NCBI RefSeq assembly: GCF_001548395.1
Contig: NZ_AP017367.1
Coordinates: 4,315,001-4,379,000, forward strand
Source: Leptolyngbya sp. O-77
GTDB lineage: Bacteria > Cyanobacteriota > Cyanobacteriia > Elainellales > Elainellaceae
Length of the DNA stretch: 64,000 bases
Reading direction: 5' to 3'
Part shown: positions 46,007 to 55,517 of the stretch, piece by piece
How positions within the stretch are numbered: the stretch's first letter is position 1
Layout of the letters: each line of letters opens with the position of its first letter
Notes under the pieces: generated by a model
Told to the model about the DNA's origin: nothing
What the model saw: the letters and a program-made list of their open reading frames with translations, nothing else
The model's database searches: none
Translations under genes and position numbers: made by a program

Positions 46007-46205
46007 TTAGATATCTCTAGATATCTATCGTCTAGAGTCAGGTTTGATGCAGGCGATCGCCCGCTTAATTAATACCTCAGACTAGCCTCCGGGTTGCCCA
46101 GCCCTAACACCCGTTCATATTGTTTGTCATATTACCTGCAAACCTTCTGTAAAACCTTAGAGAACTCTCCGATAAGTATCTTAACTGTCTATCTTAACTG
46201 TCCTA

Positions 46206-47036
46206 GGGCGTGTCATCAATTAAGCCAAATAAGGGCAGCCGCCATGTAAATTGCACTCAGAAACGTCTCGGCTAACTTGTCATAGCGTGTCGCAATCGCT
46301 CGATACTGCTTGAGTTTGGCAAAGAAGTTCTCAATCAGATGCCGCGCTTTGTATAGCTCCTTGTCGTAATCACGCGGTGTCTTGCGGTTTCGCTTGGGCG
46401 GAATCACAGCCGTCTTGCCCTGTTGTTGGAGTCGCTCAATCACCCGTTGGTCTGCGTCATATCCTTTGTCAGCCAGGACTGTATCAGCTTGAATATTCTC
46501 TAGCAGCACATCAGCCCCATCAAGGTCACAGGTCTGCCCGGGTGTGAGGTGAAAGCCTGTCGGATTGCCCAGTGCATCGACAGTCGCATGAATCTTGGTG
46601 CTCAATCCCCCTTTACTACGACCAATGGCTTGGGCATTGGCATCCCCCCCTTTGCCCCAGCACTATGCTGATGAGCACGCACAATCGTGGTGTCGATCAT
46701 GGCGTATTCGTTGTCTGCATCTTCAGACAGCACCTGAAACACCCGTTGCCATACGCCCGTCTTTGCCCAGCGCCGAAAGCGGGTGTGAACCTTGCGAAAA
46801 TGACCAAACCGCTCTGGCAAGTCTCGCCAGGGAATGCCGGCTCGATATCGATATAGCACTGCCTCGACAAACAGACGATTATCCTTTGCTGTGACTCCTA
46901 CCGCCCCCGCTCGTCCAGGGAGCAAATCTTGGAGCCGTTCCCATTGGTCATCGCGCAGGGCGTAGCGTCGGGTTGTCATAATCGTCAGATAGCTGAATCA
47001 CTGCTGATTACAGCTTATCTAATTGATGACACTCCC
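46206..47036 (-). mobile_element. IS5-family insertion sequence (IS427-like), intact
   Basis: The 831-bp element has 17-bp terminal inverted repeats (GGGCGTGTCATCAATTA and, reversed, GGGAGTGTCATCAATTA; one mismatch). It is flanked by TA on both sides (CTA...TAG), fitting a 2-bp TA target duplication. It carries one transposase gene in two frames. The stop codon lies within the left repeat. Confidence 0.9.
46216..46979 (-). CDS. IS5-family transposase, -1 programmed frameshift
   Basis: ORF A (46602-46979, MTTRRYALRDDQWERL) carries the DUF4096-like N-terminal domain and the first DDE Asp (AMIDTTIVRAH). ORF B carries the remaining catalytic part (VLADKGYDADQ; RHLIENFFAKLKQYRAIATRY). The frames meet at an AAAGGGGGGG stretch (reverse complement of about 46642-46652). 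A -1 slip on G7 gives GAKGG-DANAQAIGRSKGG-LSTKIHA and a full transposase. This is the usual expression mode of this IS group. Confidence 0.9.
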
Positions 47037-47598
47037 TAGTAAAACATCTCCCCCAGCAACAAAAATCCACCCACAAAATTCAACCCTTATAGCAACTAGT
47101 GTCTCTAGTGTCTGTAGTCTTAGGTGCTATTTCAGACAAAGTATCGATTTTCTCCTGCTTTCCCTGAGTTGGGCATTCGGTCACCTCTAGGCAAGTCTCA
47201 ATCCTATGTCTACAGGAATCTAGATCTCTCCGTACAGGCAACATAACCGTGAGTAAATTTGCAACTTTCTCATGGCATGGGCTGCATTTTGGACTTTCTT
47301 TTGTAAACATCCATGCCTGCTTAGGTATCCCCTCTAAATTATGGGTATCCTGGTTTTTAGTGAAAACTTCCAAGATATCGCTTTATTCAGGCTATTTTGA
47401 CTGCTTTTCAAATTTTAGCAGTTTCGTCAACCCTCCAACGGATGATTCTTCCTTGGCAAACTTGTTGCTTTTGCATCTTTGTTGATAGTTGACTTGACTC
47501 GTTGTGTAAGCGCTTTCTTCCTGGCTGCTTTCTGCCTGTGGTGAGATCAGTGCGTTTCTTGTGGTGCGTTTCTTGCTAGTTCACGGTTTAGTAGAAAA
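47037..47598. other. Intergenic region between IS5 and the sensor kinase
   Basis: The 560-bp stretch holds short frames only; the longest (97 codons, reverse) lacks family features and a ribosome-binding site. It probably contains the promoter of the kinase gene. Confidence 0.4.
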
Positions 47599-50481
47599 AT
47601 GTTCAACCTCTTGAGTGGTCTTCTGTCGTCTGAGCAGTATATACCTCACGGGCATTGCTATCTTTGGCAGACACCGCTGGTCAGCTTGCATGTGGTCAGC
47701 GATGCCTTCGTGGCGATCGCCTATTTTTCCATTCCGGCGATCCTGATTTACTTTGTTCGCAAGCGCGAAGACCTGCCTTTCTCCAAGGTGTTTGTCCTGT
47801 TCAGCGCGTTTATCGTGCTGTGTGGCATTGGGCACCTGCTTGATATTTGGACGCTGTGGCATCCTGACTATTGGTTTTCTGGGCTGGAGCGGGCGCTCAC
47901 AGCGCTGGTGTCTTGCTATACGGCGCTCCAGCTTGTGGAGCTGGTGCCACAGTTTTTAGCGCTCAAAAGCCCTGAGCAGCTAGAGCAGCTAAACCTCCAG
48001 CTTGCCCAAGAAATCGAACAGCGCAAACAGGCAGAGTCTTTGCTAGAAGCCCGCGTGCAGGAGCGCACCAGCGAACTGCTGAAAACCAACGAGGCGATGC
48101 GCCAAGAAATCGAAGAGCGCACCCTTGCCGAACGCAAGCTAAAGCAGTCGATTAATCGAGAACAGGCGATCGCCCGTATTGTGCAGCGGATGCGCCAGAG
48201 CCTCAGCCTGAGTCACATTTTTGAAACCACCACCCAAGAACTACGCCAGGCCCTAGCGTGCGATCGCACGCTGATCTATCGGTTTAACCTAGACTGGAGC
48301 GGCGCAGTCGTCGCAGAGTCAGTCGCTGATGGCTGGAGCAAAATTGTCGTGTCGCCAGAACCCGCTTCTCAAAACTCGTCCCAATTCTCTCAGCTACGAG
48401 CCGCAGAAGCTAAGCCTGCCGGGACTGACAGACTGATTGACCAGGCAGGTTGCACGGTCAAAAAGTTTGACGGCACTGAAACCTTGATCCAGGACACCTA
48501 CTTGCAAAATACAGAAGGCGGTATCTATCGGCAAAAGACAGGCGCCTACTGCTGCGTTCCCGACATCTATACGGCTGGCTTTTCTTCCTGCTATATCAAT
48601 GTTCTAGAAGCCTTGCAGGCTCGCGCTTATACCACCGTTCCTATTTTTTGCCGCGATCAGCTTTGGGGGCTACTCGCCGCCTATCAAAACAACGCTCCCC
48701 GCCAATGGGAAGACGACGAAGTGCAGATGATTCTGCAAGTTGGTAGCCAACTGGGGGTTGCCGTGCAGCAGGCAGAACTGCTCGCCCAAACTCAGACCCA
48801 GGCAGAGGACTTGCAGCGGGCAAAAGACCAGGCCGACGCTGCAAACCGAGCCAAAAGCGAGTTTTTGGCCAACATGAGTCACGAGCTACGCACCCCGCTG
48901 AATGCCATTCTGGGTCTGAGCCAACTGCTCAGCCTAGATCACAGTCTTCATCAGGACTATCGAAATGACTTGGATACCATTCAAGCCAGCGGGGAACACC
49001 TGCTCCAGCTGATCAACGACGTGCTGGAGATGTCGAAGATTGAGTCAGGACGACTCACCGTTCAAGAGAGCGTGGTGAATTTCCACGATTTGCTCGACGG
49101 TTTGCACAGTATGATGCAAGTCCGAGCGGCTGAAAGGGGGCTGCGGCTGGTGTTTGAGCTAGATGCGGATCTGCCAGTGGCGATCGCCACCGATGAAGGC
49201 AAGCTCCGCCAGGTTCTCATCAACCTACTGGGCAATGCGATTAAATTCACAGAAGAAGGTAGCGTAACGCTACGGGTTCATACAGGCCTGTATTCTAGCG
49301 ATTTGACTGCCTCGGATCTGCTGACGTTCTACCGTTCCCCGGCCGACTCCTACGTAGATTCCATCAATTCAAAGGCTCACTCAGCCGCCCACTCTGAAGC
49401 AGGGGTGAAGCTCGCAGCACGACCCGCATCCAACTCCACAGCCCCCCCCTCACCGTCAGATGCCGAATCCGGCGGCGCTGCTGCTCAAAAATACACACCT
49501 ATGTATCTGGTGTTTGAAGTAGAAGACACAGGCTATGGCATCGCTGAGGACGAGCTAGGCCAGCTCTTCAAGCCCTTCAAGCAGACTCGCAGCGGCATGA
49601 ACGCCTCTGAAGGAACCGGTCTGGGGCTGACCATCAGCCGCAAGTATGTGCAGATAATGGGCGGCGACATCACGGCTTACAGCAAACTGGGGCAAGGCAG
49701 CGTGTTTACCTTCTGTATCCAGGCAGACGCGGTAGATGAATCCCTCTGCACCTCCGAAGCAGCAGAACCGAAGGGACGGGTTTTGGGGCTGGCGACGGAT
49801 CAGCCCACTTGCCGTCTGCTGGTGGTAGAAGATCATCCGGTGAATCGAGATTTGTTGATCCGCTTGCTTAGTATTCATGGATTTGAGGTGCAGCAGGCGA
49901 CCAATGGGCAAGAGGCGATCGCCCTCTGGAAAGCCTGGCGGCCCCACCTCATCCTGATGGATATGCGAATGCCCGTGATGAACGGCTACGAGGCAACGCG
50001 GCAGATTCGCCAGGAAGAAGAGAAACTGTTAGACACTGACCCCACCGCCAGCCGCACCTGCATCATTGCCCTCACGGCCAGCGCCTTTCGAGAGCAGCGC
50101 CAGGAAATCCTGAATATGGGCTGTGACGACTTCATCAGCAAGCCCTTTAAGCGAGAGCAAATTTTTGAGGCGATCGCCCGCCATCTCTCTGTGCGCTATG
50201 TCTACGACGAGGTTCCGTCAGAATTTGCAGCGGGTAGCGCCAGCACCACCCTCCCCATGCAGCTAGAGCCAGAGCAGTTTCAGTCGATTTCCGTTTCCTG
50301 GATTGCCAATCTCCATCAGGCCGCTCTTCAGGGGAACGATCTGCGGATTTTAGACCTGCTGGGCGAACTTTCTTCCGATCAAGCCGAACTGCATCAAACC
50401 TTGTCTCACCTGGCCCAAGAATTCCAATTCGACAAAATTCTGGCGGCGACTCAGCCGCTTCTTCCCAATGCCGAATCCTAA
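47599..50481 (+). CDS. Ethylene-binding, GAF-domain hybrid histidine kinase
   Basis: The 960-residue membrane kinase begins with a three-helix ethylene-binding domain. D35, Y42, I45, P46, I72, C75 and H79 fall at the same spacing as D25, Y32, I35, P36, I62, C65 and H69 of plant ETR1, so the copper/ethylene site is intact. A coiled coil (residues about 125-185) leads to a GAF domain (about 190-390) with the cyanobacteriochrome-like DIYTAGFSSCYINVLE (C331) and extra Cys at 285, 318 and 319. The kinase core has H428 (NMSHELRTPLN) and HATPase motifs. A receiver domain (LILMDMRMPVMNGYEAT) and a C-terminal Hpt-like helical segment end it. The design resembles Synechocystis SynEtr1/UirS. Confidence 0.85.
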   Translation: MFNLLSGLLSSEQYIPHGHCYLWQTPLVSLHVVSDAFVAIAYFSIPAILIYFVRKREDLPFSKVFVLFSAFIVLCGIGHLLDIWTLWHPDYWFSGLERALTALVSCYTALQLVELVPQFLALKSPEQLEQLNLQLAQEIEQRKQAESLLEARVQERTSELLKTNEAMRQEIEERTLAERKLKQSINREQAIARIVQRMRQSLSLSHIFETTTQELRQALACDRTLIYRFNLDWSGAVVAESVADGWSKIVVSPEPASQNSSQFSQLRAAEAKPAGTDRLIDQAGCTVKKFDGTETLIQDTYLQNTEGGIYRQKTGAYCCVPDIYTAGFSSCYINVLEALQARAYTTVPIFCRDQLWGLLAAYQNNAPRQWEDDEVQMILQVGSQLGVAVQQAELLAQTQTQAEDLQRAKDQADAANRAKSEFLANMSHELRTPLNAILGLSQLLSLDHSLHQDYRNDLDTIQASGEHLLQLINDVLEMSKIESGRLTVQESVVNFHDLLDGLHSMMQVRAAERGLRLVFELDADLPVAIATDEGKLRQVLINLLGNAIKFTEEGSVTLRVHTGLYSSDLTASDLLTFYRSPADSYVDSINSKAHSAAHSEAGVKLAARPASNSTAPPSPSDAESGGAAAQKYTPMYLVFEVEDTGYGIAEDELGQLFKPFKQTRSGMNASEGTGLGLTISRKYVQIMGGDITAYSKLGQGSVFTFCIQADAVDESLCTSEAAEPKGRVLGLATDQPTCRLLVVEDHPVNRDLLIRLLSIHGFEVQQATNGQEAIALWKAWRPHLILMDMRMPVMNGYEATRQIRQEEEKLLDTDPTASRTCIIALTASAFREQRQEILNMGCDDFISKPFKREQIFEAIARHLSVRYVYDEVPSEFAAGSASTTLPMQLEPEQFQSISVSWIANLHQAALQGNDLRILDLLGELSSDQAELHQTLSHLAQEFQFDKILAATQPLLPNAES

Positions 50482-51886
50482 TCCCCTGATGGCTGAGACG
50501 GCTCAGCACACCAGTATGCCAGACGCTATACCCGACTCCACCCTAGACCCGTCGTTCATCTCAGCGTCGGAGCAACCACTGGACTCGCCCCAGCCCGATC
50601 TGTTGATCGTGGACGACGTCCCTGACAACATCCGCTTTTTGTCAAAATTTCTGATGGCGCAGGGCTACGAAGTCCGCAAAGCCACCAGTGGGGCAATGGC
50701 ACTGCGGGCGATCGCCGCCTTGCTGCCAGATCTAATCTTGCTCGATGTCAACATGGGCGAGATGAGCGGCTATGAACTTTGCACCCGGCTCAAGACCGAT
50801 CCGGCAACCCAGCACATCCCGATTATTTTTCTCAGTGCAGGCAGCGATGCCCTCGATAAGGTTCGGGCTTTCCAGGCTGGTGGTTCGGACTACATTACCA
50901 AGCCCTTCCAGCTGGAAGAAGTGCTGGTGCGGATTCAGACTCAACTCATGTTGCGATCGCTCCAGGAATCCCAAAAAATTCAAAACCAAAAGCTGCGGCA
51001 AACCCTGGAAGACCTCAAACGGGCGCAGGCAACCCTGATCCAGCAGGAAAAAATGTCCACCCTGAAAAAAGTTGTGGCTGGCGTTGCCCATGAAGTCAAC
51101 AATCCGCTGAACTTTATTTCTGGCAACGTCGAACCGGCCCGCCAATACGTGCAAACTATCCTGGAATTTGCCCGACTCTATCAGCAACACTACCCAGATC
51201 CACCTGCTGCCATCCGCGACTTCCAGACCGAAATAGATCTAGATTTCGTCATTAACGACCTAAACAATATCTTGCAGTCGATGAAAACAGGTGCAGCCCG
51301 CATCAAAACCGTCGTGTCGGCCCTGCGTAGCTTCACGCATCTGGACGAAGCAGGCCTCAAGCGCATCAGCCTGCAAGATACGGTCGAAACGGTCTTAACC
51401 CTCCTCCGCTATCGTCTGGAAAACCGCTCCACAGACACGACCATTCAGATTCGCAAAAACTATCAGCCGATTCCCTTGGTAAACTGCTATGCCGAGCAAA
51501 TCAGTCAGGCAGTTTTTAATCTATTGGTCAATGCGGTCGATGCTGTCGAAGCAAAACTAGACCTTCTGGAGAAACATCCCTCAGAGGTTCCCTACACGCC
51601 AGAGGTCGTGATCACAATTCAACAAGAGTCGGAGCGGCGCGTCCTGCTTCAGATTCAAGACAACGGCATCGGTCTTTCCCAGGAAAAGCAGAGCCGTTTG
51701 TTTGAACCATTTTTTAGCACCAAGCCTGCGGGGAAAGGGCTGGGACTGGGGCTAGTGACGACTCGCCGCATTATCGAGGAGCAACACTACGGGCGACTCA
51801 CCTATGCCTTCGAGGATCATTGCACTACATTTTCAATTTCCATGCCCATTAGCGATCTCGCGCTCTCTCCTGTCTCTCGCCCTTAG
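50468..51886 (+). CDS. Response regulator-histidine kinase hybrid
   Basis: The 472-residue protein has an N-terminal receiver domain (about 45-165; LLIVDDVPDNIRF, LILLDVNMGEMSGYE, FITKPF-like YITKPFQ) and, after a coiled coil, a histidine kinase core with H in GVAHEVNNPLNF and N/G boxes (NLLVNAVDAV; DNGIGLS; GLGLGLVTTRRI). It overlaps the upstream kinase gene by 14 bp, so the two are translated together and probably act in one phosphorelay, receiving phosphate from the ethylene/light sensor. There is no DNA-binding output domain. Confidence 0.9.
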   Translation: MPNPNPLMAETAQHTSMPDAIPDSTLDPSFISASEQPLDSPQPDLLIVDDVPDNIRFLSKFLMAQGYEVRKATSGAMALRAIAALLPDLILLDVNMGEMSGYELCTRLKTDPATQHIPIIFLSAGSDALDKVRAFQAGGSDYITKPFQLEEVLVRIQTQLMLRSLQESQKIQNQKLRQTLEDLKRAQATLIQQEKMSTLKKVVAGVAHEVNNPLNFISGNVEPARQYVQTILEFARLYQQHYPDPPAAIRDFQTEIDLDFVINDLNNILQSMKTGAARIKTVVSALRSFTHLDEAGLKRISLQDTVETVLTLLRYRLENRSTDTTIQIRKNYQPIPLVNCYAEQISQAVFNLLVNAVDAVEAKLDLLEKHPSEVPYTPEVVITIQQESERRVLLQIQDNGIGLSQEKQSRLFEPFFSTKPAGKGLGLGLVTTRRIIEEQHYGRLTYAFEDHCTTFSISMPISDLALSPVSRP

Positions 51887-52073
51887 AATAGGCACACTGT
51901 CTTAGAGAGAGCAACTTCAGGGTACCTTCAGTTTGTAGGTTTTGCTTTGCGACGCTGGTTTTATGCCAGTGTAGTGACTAATCGAACTCTTCAGTAACAG
52001 AAGTGTTGAAAGATAGATTAAGCGACGAAAAAAAGGGACAGAATGCAGTATTCTGTCCCCTAGTAAACAAAAA

Positions 52074-53222
52074 ATGATGCCTGATGATAGCCTCATTTCC
52101 GAAGCTTGTCAAATCGATCTTGATGCAGCTTTGTCCGCATGACTATCCCGTTTTGAACTCGCGCTTGTTCTTTGAAATCTGGTTGACCTTTGTGTTGGAC
52201 AAGGCTTAACCAGCATGAGAGACTTATTTTACCGCCTAAATCGTACAGGTGTTGAGGTCGATATATCCACCTTTTCTAAAGCTTGCAAAACTCGAACGGA
52301 TGGGCACTTTTGTCGAATCTATGCACAGTTAATTGAGCAAGTAAAGCGCAAACAGCCGACCGCGGCTCAGATACTTTTTCCGATTGATTCAACCATCGTT
52401 ACACTTACCAGCAAGCTATTTTGGCTGCAAGGATATCACCAAGTTAAATTACTGAATGGAATCAACTTAGAGCAAGGATATTCGAGTGAATGCTTGATTC
52501 ATTTTGGGCAAGGACATGATGCAAAGTTTGCCGATTCGATTAGCACGATGATTCCCGAAAACGGCATCGGCATCATGGATAGAGGCTTCGCAAGCTGGGA
52601 ATTTCTCGACCAAATGAGTCTCACTCAAACAAAGTTTGTGGTGCGAATCAAGAACAATATGAAGACTGAACTTGACCACGACCGTTACCGCGTGGTTTGG
52701 TTCTGTGATTTGGAGAGTCGGAGCGAGTTTCGTCTGGCAACTAATGTCAATGAGATGAGCGACGAAGAAATCAGTGATACCACAAGTGTTGAATCTTAAG
52801 ATTTTGGCGGGTAGTGCCAAGTTGTGCGTTGGTGCTGGTGATACCGAATTGGTCTGACTATTGACCCCATTCTCATTAACAGAAGCTCAAACTCGCCAAA
52901 AATCTCCAGGTTTGTAAAGTTGTGTATCGAGATTCAACACTTCTGCAGTGATACCTATCGGCATCGTTGGCAAATTGAGGTGTTATGGAAGTTTCTCAAG
53001 ATGCACTTAAAGCTCGATCGTCTCATCACCAAGAATGTGAATGGGGTGAGTATTCAGATTTATATGGTGCTCATCACGTATTTAATCTTATTGTTAATCG
53101 AAATTCCAGCATTCTATGGCAGTGAATTGCTCGACAAGTTTCGGTATTTACAACTGGAACTGAGCCGTCGCTGCTCAATGGTTCATTGGAGCTACGATCT
53201 GCTGCCCGAAACACTCGTATGA
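52074..53222 (+). pseudogene. IS4-family transposase, nonsense-mutated and interrupted
   Basis: The ancestral frame starts near 52074 (MMPDDSLISEACQIDLDAALSA) and meets two TGA stops before MRDLFYRLNRTG at 52215. The DDE Asp residues are in FPIDSTIV and GIMDRGFA. A 164-bp MITE splits EEISDT from YRHRWQIEVLWKFLKMHL (the E-containing signature). Removing it and one target copy restores a continuous frame to the stop at 53222. The element cannot move by itself. Confidence 0.85.
52782..52945. mobile_element. 164-bp MITE with 10-bp target duplication
   Basis: The element begins ACAAGTGTTGAATCT and ends, in reverse complement, CAGAAGTGTTGAATCT. It is bounded by exact copies of CAGTGATACC at 52772-52781 and 52946-52955. 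A 10-bp duplication is in the range of IS4-family transposition. The ends match those of the host IS, so it was probably mobilised by the same transposase. It has no coding capacity. Confidence 0.88.
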
Positions 53223-53689
53223 CTCTTGTAAGCTAAAATGTAAAGTTTTCTATCTGGATTTAACACTTCTGCACCTTTACCTAAAGAATACTTAGATAGC
53301 CATTACACTCAAATAGATACAGACGGTCGGCGATATCAGTTGGTTTCTGCTCACGGTGCAGGTGGAGGATCACCGCGAAGATTTTTTGGAAGAGAATTAT
53401 CACCACCTCCTGGAAGACATTGGGCATATACACAAGAGAAAATTGATGAGCTAATTGATAAAAAGCGGATCGTCCTGACATCAACAGGGATGCCAAGAGT
53501 AAAAAGATACGCAGATGAAGCATCTATGCCAGTCCCATCACTTTGGACTGATTTAGCTGTTATTAACTCTCAAGCAGATGAGCGTGTTGACTATGCAACT
53601 CAAAAACCAGAAGCTTTAATTGATCGCATTATCCAAGCCTCTTCCAACGAAGGCGATCTGGTTGCCGATTTCTTTTGTGTACGGAAGGG

Positions 53690-54060
53690 TACGCAGGTCT
53701 GGCGGGTTGACAGCCCCCCTGAGCAGCCCCCCCTGTAGTCCCCCCCGCGCACGGGGGGGACAGGACTCTGACTCTTACTCCCTCCCCGCGTGCGGGGAGG
53801 GCTGGGGAGGGGCAAATTCCAGCATTACCCCCGAAGGAGCCACCCTCTCCCTAGTTCCCCAGGTCGGGCGAGTTAGTCCCCTGAGCAGCCCCCCCTGTAG
53901 TCCCCCCCGTGCACGGGGGGGACAGGACTCTGACTCTGACTCTTACTCCCTCCCCGCGTGCGGGAGGGCTGGGGAGGGGGCGAATTCCACTGCCGCGTGC
54001 GGGGAGGGCTGGGGAGGGGCGAATTCCACCATTACCCCCGAAGGAGCCACCCTCTCCCTA
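53690..54060. repeat. GC-rich hairpin repeats duplicated inside the intein
   Basis: A unit of about 170 bp occurs twice, each with CCCCCCC...CGGGGGGG and CCCTCCCCGC-GT-GCGGGGAGGG hairpins, GACTCTGACTCTTACTCC, and ACCCCCGAAGGAGCCACC. The second copy has a further internal duplication of the GCGTGCGGGGAGGGCTGGGG part. The only frameshift in the intein falls in the first copy. Confidence 0.88.
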
Positions 54061-54284
54061 GTTGCCATCGAAACCATCCAACCCGGCGATTTTGTCCTCG
54101 CCCATGACGGCAAAGCCCATCGCGTTCTGCGCACCATCCACCGCCCCTACCAAGGTCAAATGATTGGCCTGCGGCACTCTCGCACAGAAGCAACCCTCTG
54201 GCTCACCGCCGATCACAAAGTTCTCGCTAAAACAGCCCCCCGTACCCTGGGCGGCCACTCCGACTGGTCAGGCATTCCAAGACA

Positions 54285-54606
54285 TATGCGGGGTCGCAGT
54301 CGTGAATTGCGTCAAACCATGACCCCGCCAGAACGCAAACTGTGGGGTGCATTACGGAACAACCAACTGGGGGTTTCCTTTCGCCGTCAACATCCGATCG
54401 GCCCCTACATTGCCGATTTCTACTCCCGTGAGGCACACCTGGTTGTCGAAGTCGATGGTGCCATTGCTCACAGCAGTCCAGAGGCGATCGCCCATGATGC
54501 CAACCGGGATGCTTACCTGCGATCGCTAGGATTACGGACAATGCGGATTCCTGCCAAAAAAGTCATGACTAACCTAGAGGGAGTCGCAGCGTGGATTCAG
54601 ACCATC
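54285..54606 (+). other. DUF559 (Vsr-like) endonuclease domain within the intein
   Basis: The segment reads RQTMTPPERKLWGALRN, FRRQHPIGPYIADFY, HLVVEVDGAIAHS and LGLRTMRIPAKKVM, the pattern of DUF559/very-short-patch-repair-like nucleases. The Asp of ADF and Glu of VVEVDG fit a PD-(D/E)XK active site. It occupies the position of a homing endonuclease between intein blocks B and F. Confidence 0.82.
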
Positions 54607-55393
54607 AGTGCCGAGCCATTTAGCCCCCAAGGGGCTAAGTGGATTGCCGCCAGCGATCTCAAAGCCGGTGACATTGTTTTTTGGGGTACCGCCCTAGAAG
54701 GTGTGCGTTTGACCAACGTGGTCGCCGTCCCCAGTGAAGAAGAAGTCTATGACCTAGAAGTAGAAGCAGCCCATTCTTACCTCACAGAGGTTTGTGCCAT
54801 CCATAACTGTGGCAGTGGCACCACTGGGGCGGTTGCCGAGCGGTTGGGGCGCAGGTGGTTGATGTGTGATTTGGGGCGGTTTGCCATCCACACCACCCGC
54901 AAGCGGATGATTGAGCTTCAGCGCAAGTTGTACAGTAAGGGCAAACCCTATCGCGCCTTTGATGTCTATAACCTGGGGCGCTACGAGCGGCAGTGGTGGC
55001 AAAAAGACCGCTTGCAGGGGGCAGATGAAGAACATCGGCGGGTGATTCTGGAGTTTTTCAAAGCCGAGGTGCTGACCAATCCGCCCTCACCGCTACTGCA
55101 TGGGCGCAAAGCGGGGGCATTTTGCCATGTGGATGGCATCGACTCCATGTTTACCCGCGAAGAAGCCAAACAGGTGGCGCAGGCAACGGCGCAGGCGGGC
55201 GGGCGGGAGTGCTATTGCCTCGCCTGGGAGTTTGAGATGGACTTGCATCTGCTGGTGAATGCCCTGGTGCAGGAGTTGGGCGTAAAGCTGAAGCTGGTGC
55301 AGATTCCCCGCGAAATTATGGAGAAGAATCGCAAGGCACCACCCCCGTTTTTGGAAGTGGCTGTCCTCGCCGCCGAACCCGTCTACCGTAAAG

Positions 55394-55517
55394 CAACGAC
55401 TAAAGTCGTTACTACAAACCAAGCTCGTAGTGAGGACTTTAGTCCTCAAACCCAACCGCAAGGAACGACTGAAGTTGTTACTACAAACCAGGCTCGTAGT
55501 GAGGACTTTAGTCCTCA
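55394..55517. repeat. Two in-frame REPIN-like elements in the methyltransferase
   Basis: Two copies about 69 bp apart each contain AACGACTAAAGTCGTT-type and GAGGACTTTAGTCCTC hairpins with ACTACAAACC / GCTCGTAGT between. They encode TTKVVTTNQARSEDFSPQ and TTEVVTTNQARSEDFSPQ in the C-terminal region of the protein without breaking the frame. Confidence 0.88.

Larger units (their letters stand above)
51998..53271 (+). mobile_element. Decayed IS4-like insertion sequence containing a nested MITE
   Basis: The ends are inverted: CAGAAGTGTTGAA at 51998-52010 and, in reverse orientation, CAGAAGTGTTAAA at 53259-53271. A hairpin GGGACAGAAT-ATTCTGTCCC lies at 52035-52059, near the left end, as in IS elements protected from read-in transcription. 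No matching target duplication flanks the whole element, which suggests a rearrangement at one end; the right end abuts a truncated methyltransferase. Confidence 0.75.
53676..54807 (+). other. Intein with embedded DUF559 nuclease
   Basis: The intein starts at Cys (CVRKGTQVW, block A) inside motif I of the methyltransferase and ends VCAIHN before Cys+1 of the C-extein. Block B is LWLTADHKVLAK with the T-x-x-H pair; block F is VYDLEVEAAHSYLTEV. The length is 1132 nt, 377 codons plus one base, consistent with a single-base frameshift. A GC-rich duplicated segment lies between block A and QPGDFVLAHDGK. Splicing would rejoin DFF and CGSGTT. Confidence 0.83.

Noticed and set aside
47080..47373. 97-codon reverse frame beside the IS5 element
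   Set aside because: Composition and lack of a ribosome-binding site give no support; not part of the IS, which ends at 47036.
53690..54060. CRISPR-like array of GC hairpins
   Set aside because: The units are of unequal length, lack constant spacers, and lie in frame within an intein; no cas genes are nearby.
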